64,000 nt of DNA from Ascarosepion bandense (GCA_037127315.1 JBBBDQ010001918.1:6420001-6484000), one strand, 5' to 3'. Counted from the first letter of the stretch, positions 30,115 to 41,980 are shown. Notes: generated by a model from the letters alone, not told the origin. Numbers and translations: made by a program.

Positions 30115-30885
30115 TATATTCATGTCTCCATAGCTAAATCCGCTGCTAAGAAGGTCGTTTCTCTGTGAAGGGCCTGGAAGTTTTTCCCATCTGAAATAAT
30201 CCTGCATATATACAAATCTACCGTCCGTCCGTGCATTGAATTTTGCTGCCATAACTGCTCGTGTGCTCCTGCTATTCCCCTAGGTGTCCTTGACAAAATC
30301 CAACGGAAAATCTGTAACGTGATCGATCCCAACTTGGCAGCTCAGATGCAGTCACTTTCTCACGGACGCAGTGTGGCTTCCCTGTGTCTCTTCTATTAAT
30401 ACTTTCACGGCTCTGATGAACTTAGCTCACCGGTACACCCGATATATAAATTTATTCGAGCCACAAGATTAGCATCTAGGTCCCACCCTTTTACTGTGAA
30501 ACCGATAAATTGTAAACGCAATTTTAGCTTCTTTTCTCGCACTTTCCGCCTGTGGAATTCCCTTCCGCTTACTTGCTTTCCCGACAACTACAATCTTCAA
30601 GAATTCAATTGTAAAATCAATTGTCATCTCCTGTCTCACTAACTTGGTCATTTCTTCCGGTATAACTAAATTTTCTCCAGTAAAACTAAGTTTTCTCCAG
30701 TATCACTAACTTGCATCATTTTCTCTTTCTTTTCTCATCCTTTTCTCCAGTATTCTCTTCCTTCTCATAGCTTCTTCCTGACACCCCCTGTAGCCTGTCA
30801 CTCTTTCTCATACCATTCCTATGTAAACCCCTGCACAACAGTGGCAGTAAAATGCTTTGCTTGGGGCCACACAATTATAAAAAAC
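30115..30885 (+). mobile_element. LINE-J 3' fragment
   Basis: Starts IAKSAAKKVVSL-like, then IQRKICNVIDPNLAAQMQSL, FYKYFHG-like, and a 3' UTR that carries TTTTCTCCAGTAT units (same subfamily as 26086-26733) and GCACAACAGTGGCAGTAAAA. Stops and frameshifts. Confidence 0.8.
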
Positions 30886-30889
30886 AAAC

Positions 30890-31477
30890 AAAAAAACATT
30901 CATTCAACCTTCTGATATTCAAAATTGTGGGGAGTTTGGTGGTGTTTGGCACAAGGCCAATTTGACAAACATAGCCGAGGCCCCTACAATGGCAAAACGT
31001 AAGAATGCAGAAACACGTCTGTGGAGAGAAGACAGACTACATTTTAATAAACGTCCTAAGGAGTAACCGTACAAGTAAAGGGACCATATACTTAAGCAGA
31101 ACAACAACAGAAACAACAAAATGATAATATACGGATGAGAGTGAAATTAATCAAGAGAGGAAGTGAAGTAAACGCTGTAAAGGAAGGAGAACCCAAGCAA
31201 AGAAAGAAAACACTGCTTCAAAGTATTGATAGGTAAAAATGTAAAACCATTTCATAACGACACAAGACCTTAGTTAATTGGCAATGGTTGTCATGAAAAA
31301 AAAAACGTAAATTAGTTTCTTTTATCATTTTTACAGCGATGGAGACATTTAATGGAAATTGCGAGAATGTATGAAAAAATAGGGAAACATTATAGAAGCA
31401 AAAACATCAAAGGGATTTTCACAAAGACGTATTCATATTAGTATATATATAATAGGAAAATTTAATACCTCACTCTT

Positions 31478-31531
<54 letters not shown>

Positions 31532-31870
31532 TCAGTATATATGTATATATATATTTTTTCTAAACATATACTGTTAAATATAGGAGACAATGAATGTCTA
31601 TTATGTTTAATCGTGAGCCGTTCTAAACGTCGTATTTTGGTTTTAATTTCAGTTGAAAATAAAGACAAAAATTCTCCAACATTTGGATAATTTTTTATTA
31701 ATTTGGTTCTAAGCTTTCGGCTCACATGAACCATCTTCAGAGGGGTTATTAAGACGGTAATACAATAACATCACCATCACAGACGATTTTATTTTGTGTT
31801 GACATAAAACTCCGCTAGGCAACGGCAATAGTCATAAAAAATAACAAATGCAGTTCGCAAATTTTTTGTT
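30890..31870. other. Unassigned stretch with (CT)n
   Basis: (CT)n at 31482-31533. Minus strand at about 31738-31704 shows CTGAAGA, GGTTC...GAGCC and GAAA (hammerhead-like partial core) but no NUH or stem I was found. Otherwise nothing recognised. Confidence 0.4.
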
Positions 31871-31874
31871 GGTA

Positions 31875-32056
31875 AAGGAATTGATCTGTCTCTTCCCTCC
31901 AGTTATGGGTTGAATAACAGGAGAGATTCGGTTCTATAGCCTTGGCAGGCAACCAGTCTACCGCATAAAGTAATGGCAACCTACTGCGGGATAAACTTCT
32001 GCCCAGCCAGTCGTCCAAGCATATATCATGTATGCCACTTAACTTACTGTCTGAAT
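31875..32056 (+). mobile_element. SINE-A, head missing
   Basis: CCAGTTATGGGTTGAATAAC, GGTTCTATAGCCTTGGCAGG, CAACCAGTCTACCGC, TGGCAACCTACTGCGGGATA, CCACTTAACTTACTG. The tRNA-like head is absent. Confidence 0.75.
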
Positions 32057-32510
32057 TTGAATGCAATCCAAGGGCTGCGTAGTTCGAATACATTCAGTTT
32101 GGAAACTTCGTTACACGAACATTTATAACGACGGAACCTTCTAAAGTACACAGAACGAAAACATACGTTTATCCACCATTTTCTTAAAGGTTGTACAGCA
32201 CCTTTTCCCGGGGACGGCAAGTCGCAAATATATCGCTACACAGTCGGTATTTCAATAAAAATGTTCTGAAGAGCCATATTCCGCCAGTTTAGTCCTTTAA
32301 GTCTACGATCAGCTGTGACGTATATGGTGAGGGAAGACCATCCTTATCCCCTTCCTATCAAACAGGTTAGATGGAAGTCCCATCAAGGCAGCATCTACCA
32401 AAAAACCGCTCCTTTGCAGAGTATACTCCCTCAAGAATTCTTCCTCGTCCACTGCACTCTTAACTTCTTCGAGGTTCAACCACTAACTAAAATATCACTG
32501 AAAATTTACG
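32057..32510. other. Unassigned stretch
   Basis: An open frame runs through 32315-32514 into the RTE piece, but the upstream part matches no family I know. Confidence 0.3.
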
Positions 32511-32514
32511 TATG

Positions 32515-32684
32515 GCTTACTAACAGACAAAAATTTGAATACCTGAGAAGATTTCTAACAGATTACGGTAAGTGTGACACAGAGATACTAAGTCGAATTG
32601 GCATGGCGAAGGACGCGTTCCAGAAGCTGAGTAAAGTATTAAGAGACAAGAAAATTTCATATAAAATATACAAATTAGCATTTT
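32515..32684 (+). pseudogene. RTE-like LINE fragment, left part
   Basis: QKFEYLRRFLTDYGKCDTEI, SRIGMAKDAFQKLSKVLRDK. Continues at 33166 after an insertion of about 480 bp. Confidence 0.75.
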
Positions 32685-33165
32685 TGCTTTAATTTTTGAG
32701 TAAGCACTTGCATTTTCATTTCTGTTACATGACAATTTTAGCTAAAACAATTATTAAGCAAAGAGAGAGGTGGTGGGAAAATATCAGTCCTTCTTCAAAT
32801 AACCTAAAATAGAAAAAAAAAAAAATGATAAGGAGAAAAAAATATGAACCATTTTTTTTTTTTTTTAAATTCGAGCAGCTTATCAACATTTCGTAAATTA
32901 TTTAAAACTGAAACATTTACAAATTGCAAATTTATTTTTTGCTAATAAATATTGCATTAACAATGTTTATTTAAGAATAACAATGATTTTTCCAGATACT
33001 CCCATTTAAATAGGGGAGAAGATGAATTCATACCTTTCCCCAAAGATATTTGCACGTAAGTTATGTAACAAACCCAACTGGAATTCAAACTCGGTTCTCC
33101 AATTTTTCAATCCAAATGACTATTCAGTACACCATTGCACATCCGGCTTATGTGCTGAAGTAAAA
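32685..33165. repeat. Insertion within the RTE copy, including a SINE-A head
   Basis: AT-rich sequence; 33000-33155 on the minus strand is a decayed SINE-A head (GGAGAACCGAGTTTGAATTC, CTTTGGGGAAAGGTATGAAT). The remainder is unassigned. Confidence 0.55.
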
Positions 33166-33600
33166 AGTACTGGATTACTATGTGATATCAGTTCTTCAAT
33201 ATAACAGATGAAGGAAAAACTTAGCAACTGAAATGTAGTTCTACAGAAGGATGCTGCGGATATCATGGACCGAGCATGTGAGCAATGACGAGGTTTTGGA
33301 AAGGATGGGAACGAAAACGAAATTAATATTGAGCATCAGGAAAAGACAGCTGAAGTTCCTGGGACATGCAATGAGGAAGGAGGGCTTAGAGAACCTGATA
33401 CTAACAGGTCAGATAGAAGGAACGAGAGTCAGGGAAAAGTAGCGGATAACATATTTGAAGGGTCTGGGCAGGTAGATGACAGAACGGGGGTTGCGTTTTG
33501 TTACAGGAGAAATAGTGTTAAGAACCATCTGGGACAAGGAGACGTGGATGGCCATTATCGCCTACGTCCTGAAAGAAAAAGGCACGTAGAAGAAGACTGC
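33166..33600 (+). pseudogene. RTE-like LINE fragment, right part
   Basis: Frame 33251-33442 gives MLRISWTEHVSNDEVLERMG, LILSIRKRQLKFLGHAMRKE and GLENLILTGQIEGTRV; then a MTERGLRFVTGEIVL-like segment and a MAIIAYVLKEKGT C-terminus. Matches the C-terminal half of the RTE family; a stop follows near 33590. Confidence 0.8.
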
Positions 33601-33797
33601 AGTTTCACATATATCTGAATGAAATACTCTAAGTCAATCTATGTTACTCATATAACTCTGACATTGATTTAGTTACAAGACAGTAACTCTTGTTCTTGTC
33701 TTATAATGCAGTTCGTAATATTTTACCACGTTAATTCATGCATTCACTTACACACGAATACCCTATATTCTTCTTGAATATCAGTACAGATTAGGCT

Positions 33798-34148
33798 CTA
33801 CACCCTTGTGTGAATTAATCGAAACAATAAGAATAATGTCTTCCTAGGATCTTTCACACTTTTCCTGGTCACGTATACGTCGTCTCTTGGTGTTGTTTTT
33901 CTCTTCCGACTGCATTTTTTTTTTACGTTTAGGACAGTTTGTTTCTTCGTCTTAATGACACGAGTGACAGTTGAAAGACTGACACCAACAATATCCGCGA
34001 TCTTGCTGTATGATTTGCCAGAGTGTTTGTGCAGCGTTACAAATTTTGTACACTTCGTTGGAGTAACGTCCGTCGCAGACAAGTGCCGTAGGACAACAAA
34101 TTGAAAGTCAAGACAATAGTGTGTGCGCGTGATAAATATCTGATGCAA
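33798..34148 (-). pseudogene. Tc1-like transposase N-terminal fragment
   Basis: 116-codon frame. The middle part SATDVTPTKCTKFVTLHKHS, KSYSKIADIVGVSLSTVTRV is a Tc1-type helix-turn-helix, followed by a basic linker with SRKRKTTPRDD and SVKDPRKT, the usual start of the second DNA-binding helix-turn-helix. The catalytic domain is absent and both ends are out of register. Confidence 0.7.
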
Positions 34149-34329
34149 TCACGGATTAGGCAATATTTTTACTCTGAAAAAGAATTCATATTATTGCATA
34201 CCACTTCCAATGACCTTATTTAAGGGATACAAAAGTAGAAATCGATCGCAATCTCTTAATCCAGTATAAAACTGACCGTATGTTGAAAGGAAAAAAAACA
34301 AAAGCTGTTCATTCATTTGATTTGTACAA

Positions 34330-34950
34330 GGGTGTTTGAGTTTTGTTTAACGGTATATTAGCACCCCTGTGGGTTATTTATTACCCAAAAGATGGGATTT
34401 TAAAGTTGTTTTTTAATGTTCGATACTTTCAAAAATGTCTTGGTAATATTTTTCTTTCCAAAATTTCTTAATGAATAGGTGGAATTTTAAGGTATTTCTT
34501 TAAATGTTCGGTTATAGTGAGAAGGTTGATTTCGTCAGATTTTGATAAAAAAAACTTTTTTTGTTTATAGAAAACTGAAAATTCCTTCTATTTTTGTATA
34601 AAAAATATATTGTTGGTAATAATTATTTTTCCTTCAAAAATGTATTATGGCAATATTTTTTTTCTTTAAAAAATGTGTTATGGTAATATTTTTTTCTCTT
34701 TCAAAAATCTGTATTTTTCTATAAAAGTTTATTTTTATGTATTTATTTCTATAAAAGTCTAGATTTATACTTTCATAGTGTTTTGACCCCAGTTTTTGGG
34801 TCAACTATTTGCCCATAACTGGAACCCTATCAGGTGCTACCACTTCGTGTCAGTGTGAACCTGAGAACAACAGGAATTAAGAGGTGGTTCCATGCTCCTC
34901 ACAACCTCCCAATCTAAGACCTTGCTGTCAGATGTGCACAAGCGTATAAA
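34330..34950 (+). repeat. Dispersed repeat R1, copy 2
   Basis: Longer copy of 21590-21935, with extra CAAAAATGT.TTATGG.AATATTTTT units in the middle and the same GTGTTTTGACCCCAG and GAGGTGGTTCCATGC blocks at the right. Confidence 0.7.
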
Positions 34951-35090
34951 GCCCTTCTTTACAACCATCTATCGTAGAAAGACATGGCAACCTACTGCGA
35001 GAAAGTCTTCTTCCTTGTCAGTCACGGATCGAAAGAGATATGATCTCCCAAGCGAGTTTAAGGGTACTTAACTGACAGATTTTAAGCGCA
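34950..35090 (+). mobile_element. SINE-A 3' fragment
   Basis: CATGGCAACCTACTGCGAGA, CAGTCACGGATCGAAAGAGA, TGATCTCCCAAGCGAG, TACTTAACTGAC. Head and core missing. Confidence 0.65.
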
Positions 35091-35329
35091 TAAATTTGGG
35101 TATGTGTTTTATGAGCAAGTAATAATAATATTTTGTTATGTCAGCGAATAGATCCGTATATAATTAAATATATATTATTATTATTAAAGTGTGTGTGTGA
35201 CTGACTGTATCGAAAATGCTTGTCAAACTACTCAATTATATACTGATGTGTCATCTCTTTATCTCATCTTTGCACCAAACTTATCGTCACTAGCCCCTAT
35301 TGTGTTATTTTAGCAAATATCTAAACTTA

Positions 35330-35665
35330 TTTATAAATGGAACTTTGTCTGTGTGTGTGTGTGTATGTGTGTGTGTATGTGTGTGTGTGTCCGTTACCTA
35401 TAGACTCCGAAACGGCTGAACCGATTTTCTTGAAAATTTACAGTTGTACTATAAGCGTCTGCGAGTGTTCTTAGCTAGCTTTTGTGTCGAGGTACCCTCA
35501 ATAAATATCGAAAAACAATAATCGAAAAAATTGGGTTATAGAAGGAGTGGTCCGATTTTAATCAAATTTGATACACTCATAGACATGAACATAAGAAACG
35601 ATATTCAGAAGTTTCAAGGTTGCAGTTCTTACACTATTGCAGAAAATCGATAATATATATATATA

Positions 35666-35706
<41 letters not shown>

Positions 35707-36091
35707 GCAAGATGCTTATGTGTGTGTCTGTTTATCTACCTGTATGTCTGTTTTTTTTTCAGCCCTTTTATTTTAGTTTTTGCTTTGTGTTTGGCCCTAA
35801 GTAAGTATGTTTTTAGTTCTTAGTCTCAGCCATGATACCATTTTCTCAGTCGACTTAGTTAGCCTTTAAAATTCAGTTTACGACGAAAAGACTTATTTGA
35901 TATCGATACCAGAAAATCAAAATTTGACTTACGTCCAATTCATTTTACTTTCAGTCTACAGTTTTGTTTTAACTGGAAACAACTATTGCTTTCAGTCTTT
36001 CGTGCCAACGTCCAAAGAGTCTGAGCTCCAAGACTATGGATTAGTTTTAAAGCTTTAATTACACCCGAGCAACGCCGGGCTATACTGCTAG
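35330..36091 (+). mobile_element. Helentron/Helitron-like non-autonomous element (3' end clear)
   Basis: Ends with CCCGAGCAACGCCGGG (short hairpin), eight bases, then CTAG at 36088-36091 followed by T: the hairpin plus CTRR rule for Helitron 3' ends. The 5' part (ACTCCGAAACGGCTGAACCG, CGATATTCAGAAGTTTCAAG) and the GTCTGAGCTCCA...GATTAGTTTTAA block recur in the copy ending at 62442. (TA)n lies inside at 35653-35703. Left boundary is a guess. Confidence 0.65.
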
Positions 36092-36094
36092 TAG

Positions 36095-36608
36095 TAAATT
36101 CTAGATCTTTTTGTTTCCACCCCTCTGAACAGAACGGAGGTGACGGCTGGTGATGAGCGCTCTTTGATGACGATCAAAATAGGGTTTGAAATCTAGAGCA
36201 AAATAACCGTACAAGAAAGAAGAGGCAGTGATATTGCAAAAATAAATGAACGATCTCCTCACCCATTTCCCCACCATGACAAAAACAAAAAACAAAAAAC
36301 AAAAAAGCATAAAGCAAAAGAGACATGGATGGCGGAAGTTGAAAGAAAGACCGACATTAGAAATATTTGCCAACTGAAACAAAGCATTTCAGAGGCGGGA
36401 ACTGAGCAAGAACCTTGTTCCAATTTCTCAGTGGAATTCATGGTATCGCTTCGATTGCTCTCAGTCTTGTAACCCAAGAATGTCAGTTACGTGACTGTAA
36501 AAAGAATTTGTTTCTCGTTTTACCACCGAAAGTTTAAAAAAATATTAAACTGCAGCGTCAATCGGCATCTTTTCTCTTCCTGAAATCCTTCTTCTCACTG
36601 AGGTCTTC
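36095..36608. other. Unassigned stretch
   Basis: No gene or repeat family recognised. Confidence 0.3.
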
Positions 36609-36609
36609 T

Positions 36610-37017
36610 CAAATTCGAAAAGGTGATTTCGAATTCCAAATGAATTTGTTGCATTCACTTGTGCTCAAATACCCTATGAATTCATTATTTCTCCCTCCAG
36701 CAATGGATTAAATAGCATGACAGTTTGGGTTCTATAGCCTTGCTTGGCAACCACTCAACCGCAGAAAGAAATGGCAATTAACTTACGGAAAAAAATTCTG
36801 CCTAATCAGTCATATGTCAAAAGGGACATAATCGTCCAAGCGTATATAACTTATGACAATTAACGGACTGATCTGAATAAAAGAATCAAACAGTTTGACA
36901 GATTGGATGTCATAGACTTGGTTGGTAACCAGTCTACCGCAGAAAAATGGCAAACAACTGCGGGAAGATTGTCTACTTACTCAGTTATCGAAAAAAACAT
37001 GACCATCTAGGCGTGTA
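36610..37017 (+). mobile_element. SINE-A with duplicated tail, interrupted by a LINE
   Basis: B-box region (ATTTCGAATTCC), core CCTCCAGCAATGGATTAAAT, first tail to about 36870, then a second tail module from about 36890 (GACAGATTGGATGTC, CAACCAGTCTACCGC, TGCGGGAAGATTG) ending CTAGGCGTGTAT where the LINE poly-T begins. Confidence 0.7.
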
Positions 37018-37771
37018 TTTTTTTTTTTTAAAATTTTTTTAAGCGTTTCACCCCGTGCAAGGCATGTCACTGCCACTACTGCGCAGGGGGCTACGTAGAG
37101 TGGAGAAAGGATGATTAAATATAGGAAATGTCAGAGGGTGGGTGATAGCGGGTAAGGATACCGAGAATGAGGGTTGGGTAGATGAGAGTGTTCTGAGAAT
37201 AGTTGGGAGTTAGTGTGATAGGAGGTGTCTATTGACCCTACATTTAAACACCTGGAGATTGTAACTGTCGGGAAAGCAGACTTGTGGAAGGGAGTTCCAC
37301 AGGCGGGAAGCGCGAGAAAAGAAGCTGTTGGAGTAGAATTTACGGTTACATCTTATTTGTTTAACTGTAAAAGGGTGGGACCTAGTTGCTAATCTAGTAT
37401 CTCGTGTAAATTCGTGCTTAGGCGGCACCAGTGATCTAAGCTGATCGGAGCAGAAGCCATGAAATTACTTGTAGAAGAGGCACAGGGAAGCCACATCACG
37501 CCGGTCTGCCAAGTCAGTATCAACCACAGATCCTCCTTTGTATTTTGTCAAGAAGCCCAAGGAGGGAGCAGCAGGGGCACCCGACCATATATGGCAGCAA
37601 TATTCAATACACGGGCGGATGGTAGATTCAAGGTGGGAAAAATTTCCGGGCCCTGCACAGAGAGCCGACTTTCATAGCGGCAGATTTGGCAATGGATTCA
37701 ATATAGTCATTCCATTTGAGGTCCGCCGAGAGTGTAAGGCCAAGGAGGTGTTGTATTTTACTCTCTGGGAG
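37018..37771 (-). mobile_element. LINE-J 3' fragment inserted in SINE-A
   Basis: Poly-T at 37018 onward is the tail, then the family 3' UTR and C-terminal codons on the minus strand, ending near 37771. A short deletion near 37500 lies between two CCGGT repeats that are both present in the copy at 54480-54520. Confidence 0.85.
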
Positions 37772-37806
37772 GCTAGCCTGTATCAAGTATGGTTCTTAAC
37801 TGACTG
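37772..37806 (+). mobile_element. SINE-A last bases after the LINE
   Basis: TGTATCAAGTATGGTTCTTA then ACTGACTGA continues the SINE tail cut at 37017. TGTAT is present on both sides, a possible 5-bp target duplication. Confidence 0.7.
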
Positions 37807-38720
37807 AGTGTAGGTCTTCTTAATCCATGCCGAATTCTTAAGGAATATTAGATAAGAAAAACTTGCTTGTACTCGTAATAAAAAATAAGTTACTGGAGGT
37901 AAGAAAGACAGAGGTTAAAAGCGAAACTTTGTTTTTTATCTATTTTCATACACTTCAGTTACACGCGATTTTAAATTGACTGAAAGAGTTTTTGTTGTTT
38001 ATTTGGCTAAAAAAATCTGATTTCCCACCATTTTTTCATCGCCTCTCAAACCGCAAATGTAAGTCTCTTTATTAAAACAAAAATATTTTAAAAATATATA
38101 ATTTTCTGAAACTTCCTTTGAGGAATGTTAACAGATTTAACTCATGATTACTCTCATTTGAAACAACTATTACTTACTTTACGTTTAAAATATTGCAGAA
38201 ATGCATTTTAACCCTACAGTAGCTGTTTATTTAATGCGTCCGCGGGTATGACAGTTTGATGACAGACTGATATTTATCTCTTGTTGCTCAGTGGTAGAGA
38301 GATATGGAAAAAGTCTATTCTCTAATTATTGGAATTATTATATCCGTGAAATAGTAATTCACGGACGGAACGGAATAGCTGAAAGCACAAGGAAAAACAA
38401 ACATACTTTGATCTCAGAGATTCTTTTATGCAAATGTGTATATACATATATACACGTGTCCTGCGCAGAGAACATAGATTATATACCTACACAGTGAGAA
38501 GATTGTAAGGAAAAACAAAAATGGTTTTAAATATAATATGGTGATTCTGTGTTTTTGGAGAAGCCATGTTTAGGACTTCAGAGTCAAATTAGCCGGATTC
38601 ATTTACTATGCTATAGCCGAGGATTTTTTTCCAAAAGAGGAGAACAGCATATTTTGGGTTTTCCCAAATTGAGGTCTGCGACCTGAAGTCTATTCTATAT
38701 CTGGGAAACATATATCCTGA
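37807..38720. other. Unassigned AT-rich stretch
   Basis: A weak tRNA A-box-like string (TTGCTCAGTGGTAGAGAG) is at about 38284-38301, without a matching B box. Nothing else recognised. Confidence 0.3.
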
Positions 38721-38724
38721 AAGG

Positions 38725-38830
38725 GAAATGGCACGGTGGTTATAGCATTTGGCAGCCTCCTCGGGTAGAAACTTGGACTGAACGAGCAAACAAGTGACTG
38801 AATGACTGGCTACTCCCGTCACTGTACAAA
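38725..38830 (+). mobile_element. tRNA-like SINE fragment
   Basis: GGCACGGTGGTTATAGCAT (A-box region), GGGTAGAAACTTGGACTG (decayed B box), then GTGACTGAATGACTGGCTAC. A single copy of its kind here. Confidence 0.4.
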
Positions 38831-40650
38831 GTGACGTTACTACATGACTTTTAATTAACCCTTGCAGCTATCTTGACCAAAGGAAAATAATCACCATCCG
38901 TATCTGACTTTCGACGTTAAAATAATTGAATTAACTTGAGCACCATTTATAAATACTTTTAAGTAATAAGTAATGTTCGAATTTAAGAAAATATTGATCC
39001 GTAATCTTTAATTGAATTTTGAATATGTTTGGCCTAAATTTACTCTATTTTCTGTAAATAGAAAATCAGAACGTTTATGCACATAAAAGATTTAAAATTA
39101 TTTTGAAAATATTGCTGTGTGATGATTTGCATGATTTGCACTATACTTCTTTTAGTTTTATGATTAGTAAATGTAGTTTTCACTTAATAATATCATCAAA
39201 ATCTATCATCTGCATTAGAACTAATACATAATTTTAAAAGAATAAAAATTATTTAAAATTTAAAAAGTTAAATTGTAAAAATGTAAAGAAAAGAAAAGGA
39301 ATCTTGTAAAAATATTATTCATAAAAAATTGTTTTCTTAAAACAATAATAACCTTTGCATATTTTATTTATAAAAGCAGTTAAATGCTTTTTTAATTCAA
39401 TAATATCTTAGTTGATTACATTTTTTTTGTTTTATTATTACGGTTCAGAACAGAACGGTTATTTATTATTACTGTTCAGAACAGCATTTCGGTAAATGAA
39501 TAACTGTTGAAAAACAAACGAAGAAAAATAAAACTGATTTACATTCTCCAAGGACTTCTGCTTTTAACTAATAGAAATAGGAGAGGCTTAAATTGTAATT
39601 TCTGGAAATTTCATTAATTAAGTTGAAGGCGGGTATCATATGTTAAAAATATATTTCTGTCAAGATTTTCTAAAAATGAACCATTTCTAAAATTTAATTC
39701 ACTTATAATTTAATTCGTTTGTGAATACATCCTGAAAGTTTCATTAAAATCTGATATGTATTTGATTTTTCACGAATTTCAAAATCAGTGGGGTTTTTTA
39801 GCGCAAAAAATATATTTGCTTTTCGCAACCTGCAAGAAAGGACAAAATTTTCAATCAAAATTGTAAACTTTCAAAAAAGAATGAAAAAAATAATAATGAT
39901 ATAATAAAAAAAATGCTTTCGTCTTTCCGCTTAATAATAACGTAGAGATGATAAATCTTTGTTTTTATCAAGTTTGTGAGCTTTCCCATCATGCTATGCT
40001 CTTTTTTTTTTCAGCAAATTTTGAGGGCACCTATATAATGGAAATCTTCCTCATCTTGAAATTGTTCGTTAGTTGATGAGTTACAAAGAGGAATTAATCA
40101 AACGGTATAAATCTTATGGAATATTCATTCCGTTTCAGTTTTGTCTGAACCTGAGTTAAACTTTGCTAAACGTTAGTTTTTCTAATGGGCCGTTAATTAG
40201 CATGTGCCATCTAATTATAATTCCTAGTCCTTCAAAAAACGTAAAAATAATTAATGATACAGACAATTAAAAACATATGTCTGAAATATGATCGATGGCT
40301 GCTGTATGTTTGGTTCCCACACACTGGATTTTCTTTATTTCGGGCAAAGATGACATCAAGTACGGCTAGGGTTTTTAATTTGAGTTGAAGGAGTGGCTGG
40401 ACAAGAAATGATTTGTAACTATAAAAACAACATGGCGTATGAATGGACGATGTTGAAGAGAACAAAAACGATCAGATGGCAGAAACATTTAACCTCCCCA
40501 GGTTTTGAATTTAGGGTTGTCTTTCTCGGGCGAATCAAAACAGGAATTAAATAAGAGGCGGATCCAGCATATTCAGTTAGAGTGGGGCGTGTCCCTCTGT
40601 AAAAACTGTAAACAAATTCTGTGGTCATAAGGTTAAAAAATGAATAAAGA
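38831..40650. other. Unassigned AT-rich stretch
   Basis: About 1.8 kb with no gene, RNA or repeat family recognised. This is the longest quiet region in the window. Confidence 0.3.
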
Positions 40651-40654
40651 GAGA

Positions 40655-40655
<1 letters not shown>

Positions 40656-40698
<43 letters not shown>
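40656..40698. repeat. (TA)n microsatellite
   Basis: TA run that serves as the left flank of the MITE. Confidence 0.95.
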
Positions 40699-40703
<5 letters not shown>

Positions 40704-41067
40704 CGGCCATAATTATTAGGTATCCCCGTGTTTAAAAACATGATGTATTTCATACTATTTTTAGTATTTATTGCCAAGTGAATAAATGATATTAGAATGT
40801 TTTTTTTAATGTTTCACAATAACATGTGCATCAAAAGAGTTTATAAATATTTAGTAATTACCAATACTGCAGTACTATCAATGAAAGAATGAAGAAAATT
40901 TAAGATGATTCGGCGAGTTCATATATGCTTCATTGCCTTGTAAAATTTTGCAAAGTAATTATCAAAAAGAACCATTCTATTTCATCCAGAATTATTCATT
41001 AAAAATAGAATGAAGTACATAATTTCTTTTAAAAACTGGGGTGGCCTAATAATTATGGCCGGTAGTG
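40699..41067. mobile_element. Tc1/mariner-like MITE
   Basis: Terminal inverted repeats: TACCGGCCATAATTATTAGG at 40701 and its inverse (CCTAATAATTATGGCCGGTA) at about 41046-41065. Inner TIR bases also match (CCCC with AAAC). About 370 bp, no coding, inserted at a TA run, as expected for Tc1/mariner TA targets. Confidence 0.85.
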
Positions 41068-41261
41068 TTCATAAATTTTTTTCTATGTTTTTTAAGCAAA
41101 AAGCAGGGAACCATATAACTCTAAGCGTATTTCTTCTTAACTAAAATGTATACATCTTGTCGGATGTATACAGTCTAGCTGTAAATATGATACCTTTCAT
41201 TAGACATGTATGAATACCTCACATCCCCTGACATCTAAGATATATCATAAGATTTTTCGCC

Positions 41262-41512
41262 CGTTTCAATCCATCTTGCATATATATAAATTTACCATCC
41301 GCCAGTGTATTGAATACAGCTGCCACATCTGGTCGGGTGCCCCTGCTATTTACCTCGGGGTTCTTGACAAAATCCAACGGAGAATCTGCAATGTGATCGA
41401 TACCAACTTGGCAGCTCGGCTGCAGACGCTCTTTTACAGGCGTATTTTGGTTTCCCTGTGCCTCTTCTACAAATACTTTCACGGTTTCTGCTCCAATGAA
41501 CTTAGCTGACTA
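41262..41512 (+). mobile_element. LINE-J internal fragment
   Basis: Codons for ILHIYKFTIRQCIEYSCHIW through LLDKIQRRICNVIDTNLAAR-like to YKYFHGFCSNELS. No 3' UTR; both ends truncated. The right end is 9 bp from the palindrome at 41521. Confidence 0.75.
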
Positions 41513-41520
41513 ATGTTTCA

Positions 41521-41711
41521 TGCAAAAATTTTTCTCTTTAACTGAGCAGGTTCATGCCGCTTCGAAGTTTCGTGAGGACACTATTATGATATCTTCACTC
41601 ATCGGGGCAGGAAAAAAATCAGCCCCGGTGAGTGAAACCATCATAACGTTGTCCCCACGAAACTTCGAAGTCGACATGAACCTGCTCAATTAAAGTGAAA
41701 ACTTCTTTGCA
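41521..41711. repeat. Palindromic repeat with two inverted hammerhead-like arms (family H2)
   Basis: Arms 41521-41608 and 41622-41711 are inverted copies (TGAGCAGGTTCATG, CTTCGAAGTTTCGTG, TTTCACTCA) with a 13-bp loop. Plus arm: CCGGTGA (41625-41631), stem II ends GTG/CAC, GAAA (41659-41662), CTTCGAAG, GTC (41670-41672). Minus arm: CCGATGA (41605-41599), GTGA/TCAC, GAAA (41571-41568), CTTCGAAG, but GCG instead of a NUH. Cores carry one or two changes from CUGAUGA. Confidence 0.65.
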
Positions 41712-41829
41712 TTAAGCTTATCAATGCTCTACTTTGATATCGAGCATTTTACGATAAAAAAAACCTGTTTGCCAAAATATTTTTTATCAGTAAATCTAAT
41801 GAAAAAGACAACCTTTGGTACTAAAGATT

Positions 41830-41844
41830 ATCACAACACAACAA

Positions 41845-41880
<36 letters not shown>

Positions 41881-41980
41881 TTTGTTTGGATATTATTTTT
41901 AATGGATACTCGTGTGTGAGTAGATGCTCTGTTTTTTCTAATTTAACAGTATATTTATTTACATCTATTGGCCTGAATAA
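41830..41980 (+). repeat. Half copy of the 4889-5471 foldback family
   Basis: (TA)n at 41849-41877, then TTTGGATATTATTTTTAATG, GATACTCGTGTGTGAGTAGA, CAGTATATTTATTTACATCT, as in the foldback arms. Confidence 0.6.

Noticed and set aside
38280..38305. tRNA gene from an A-box-like string
   Set aside because: No B box or cloverleaf partner at the right distance.
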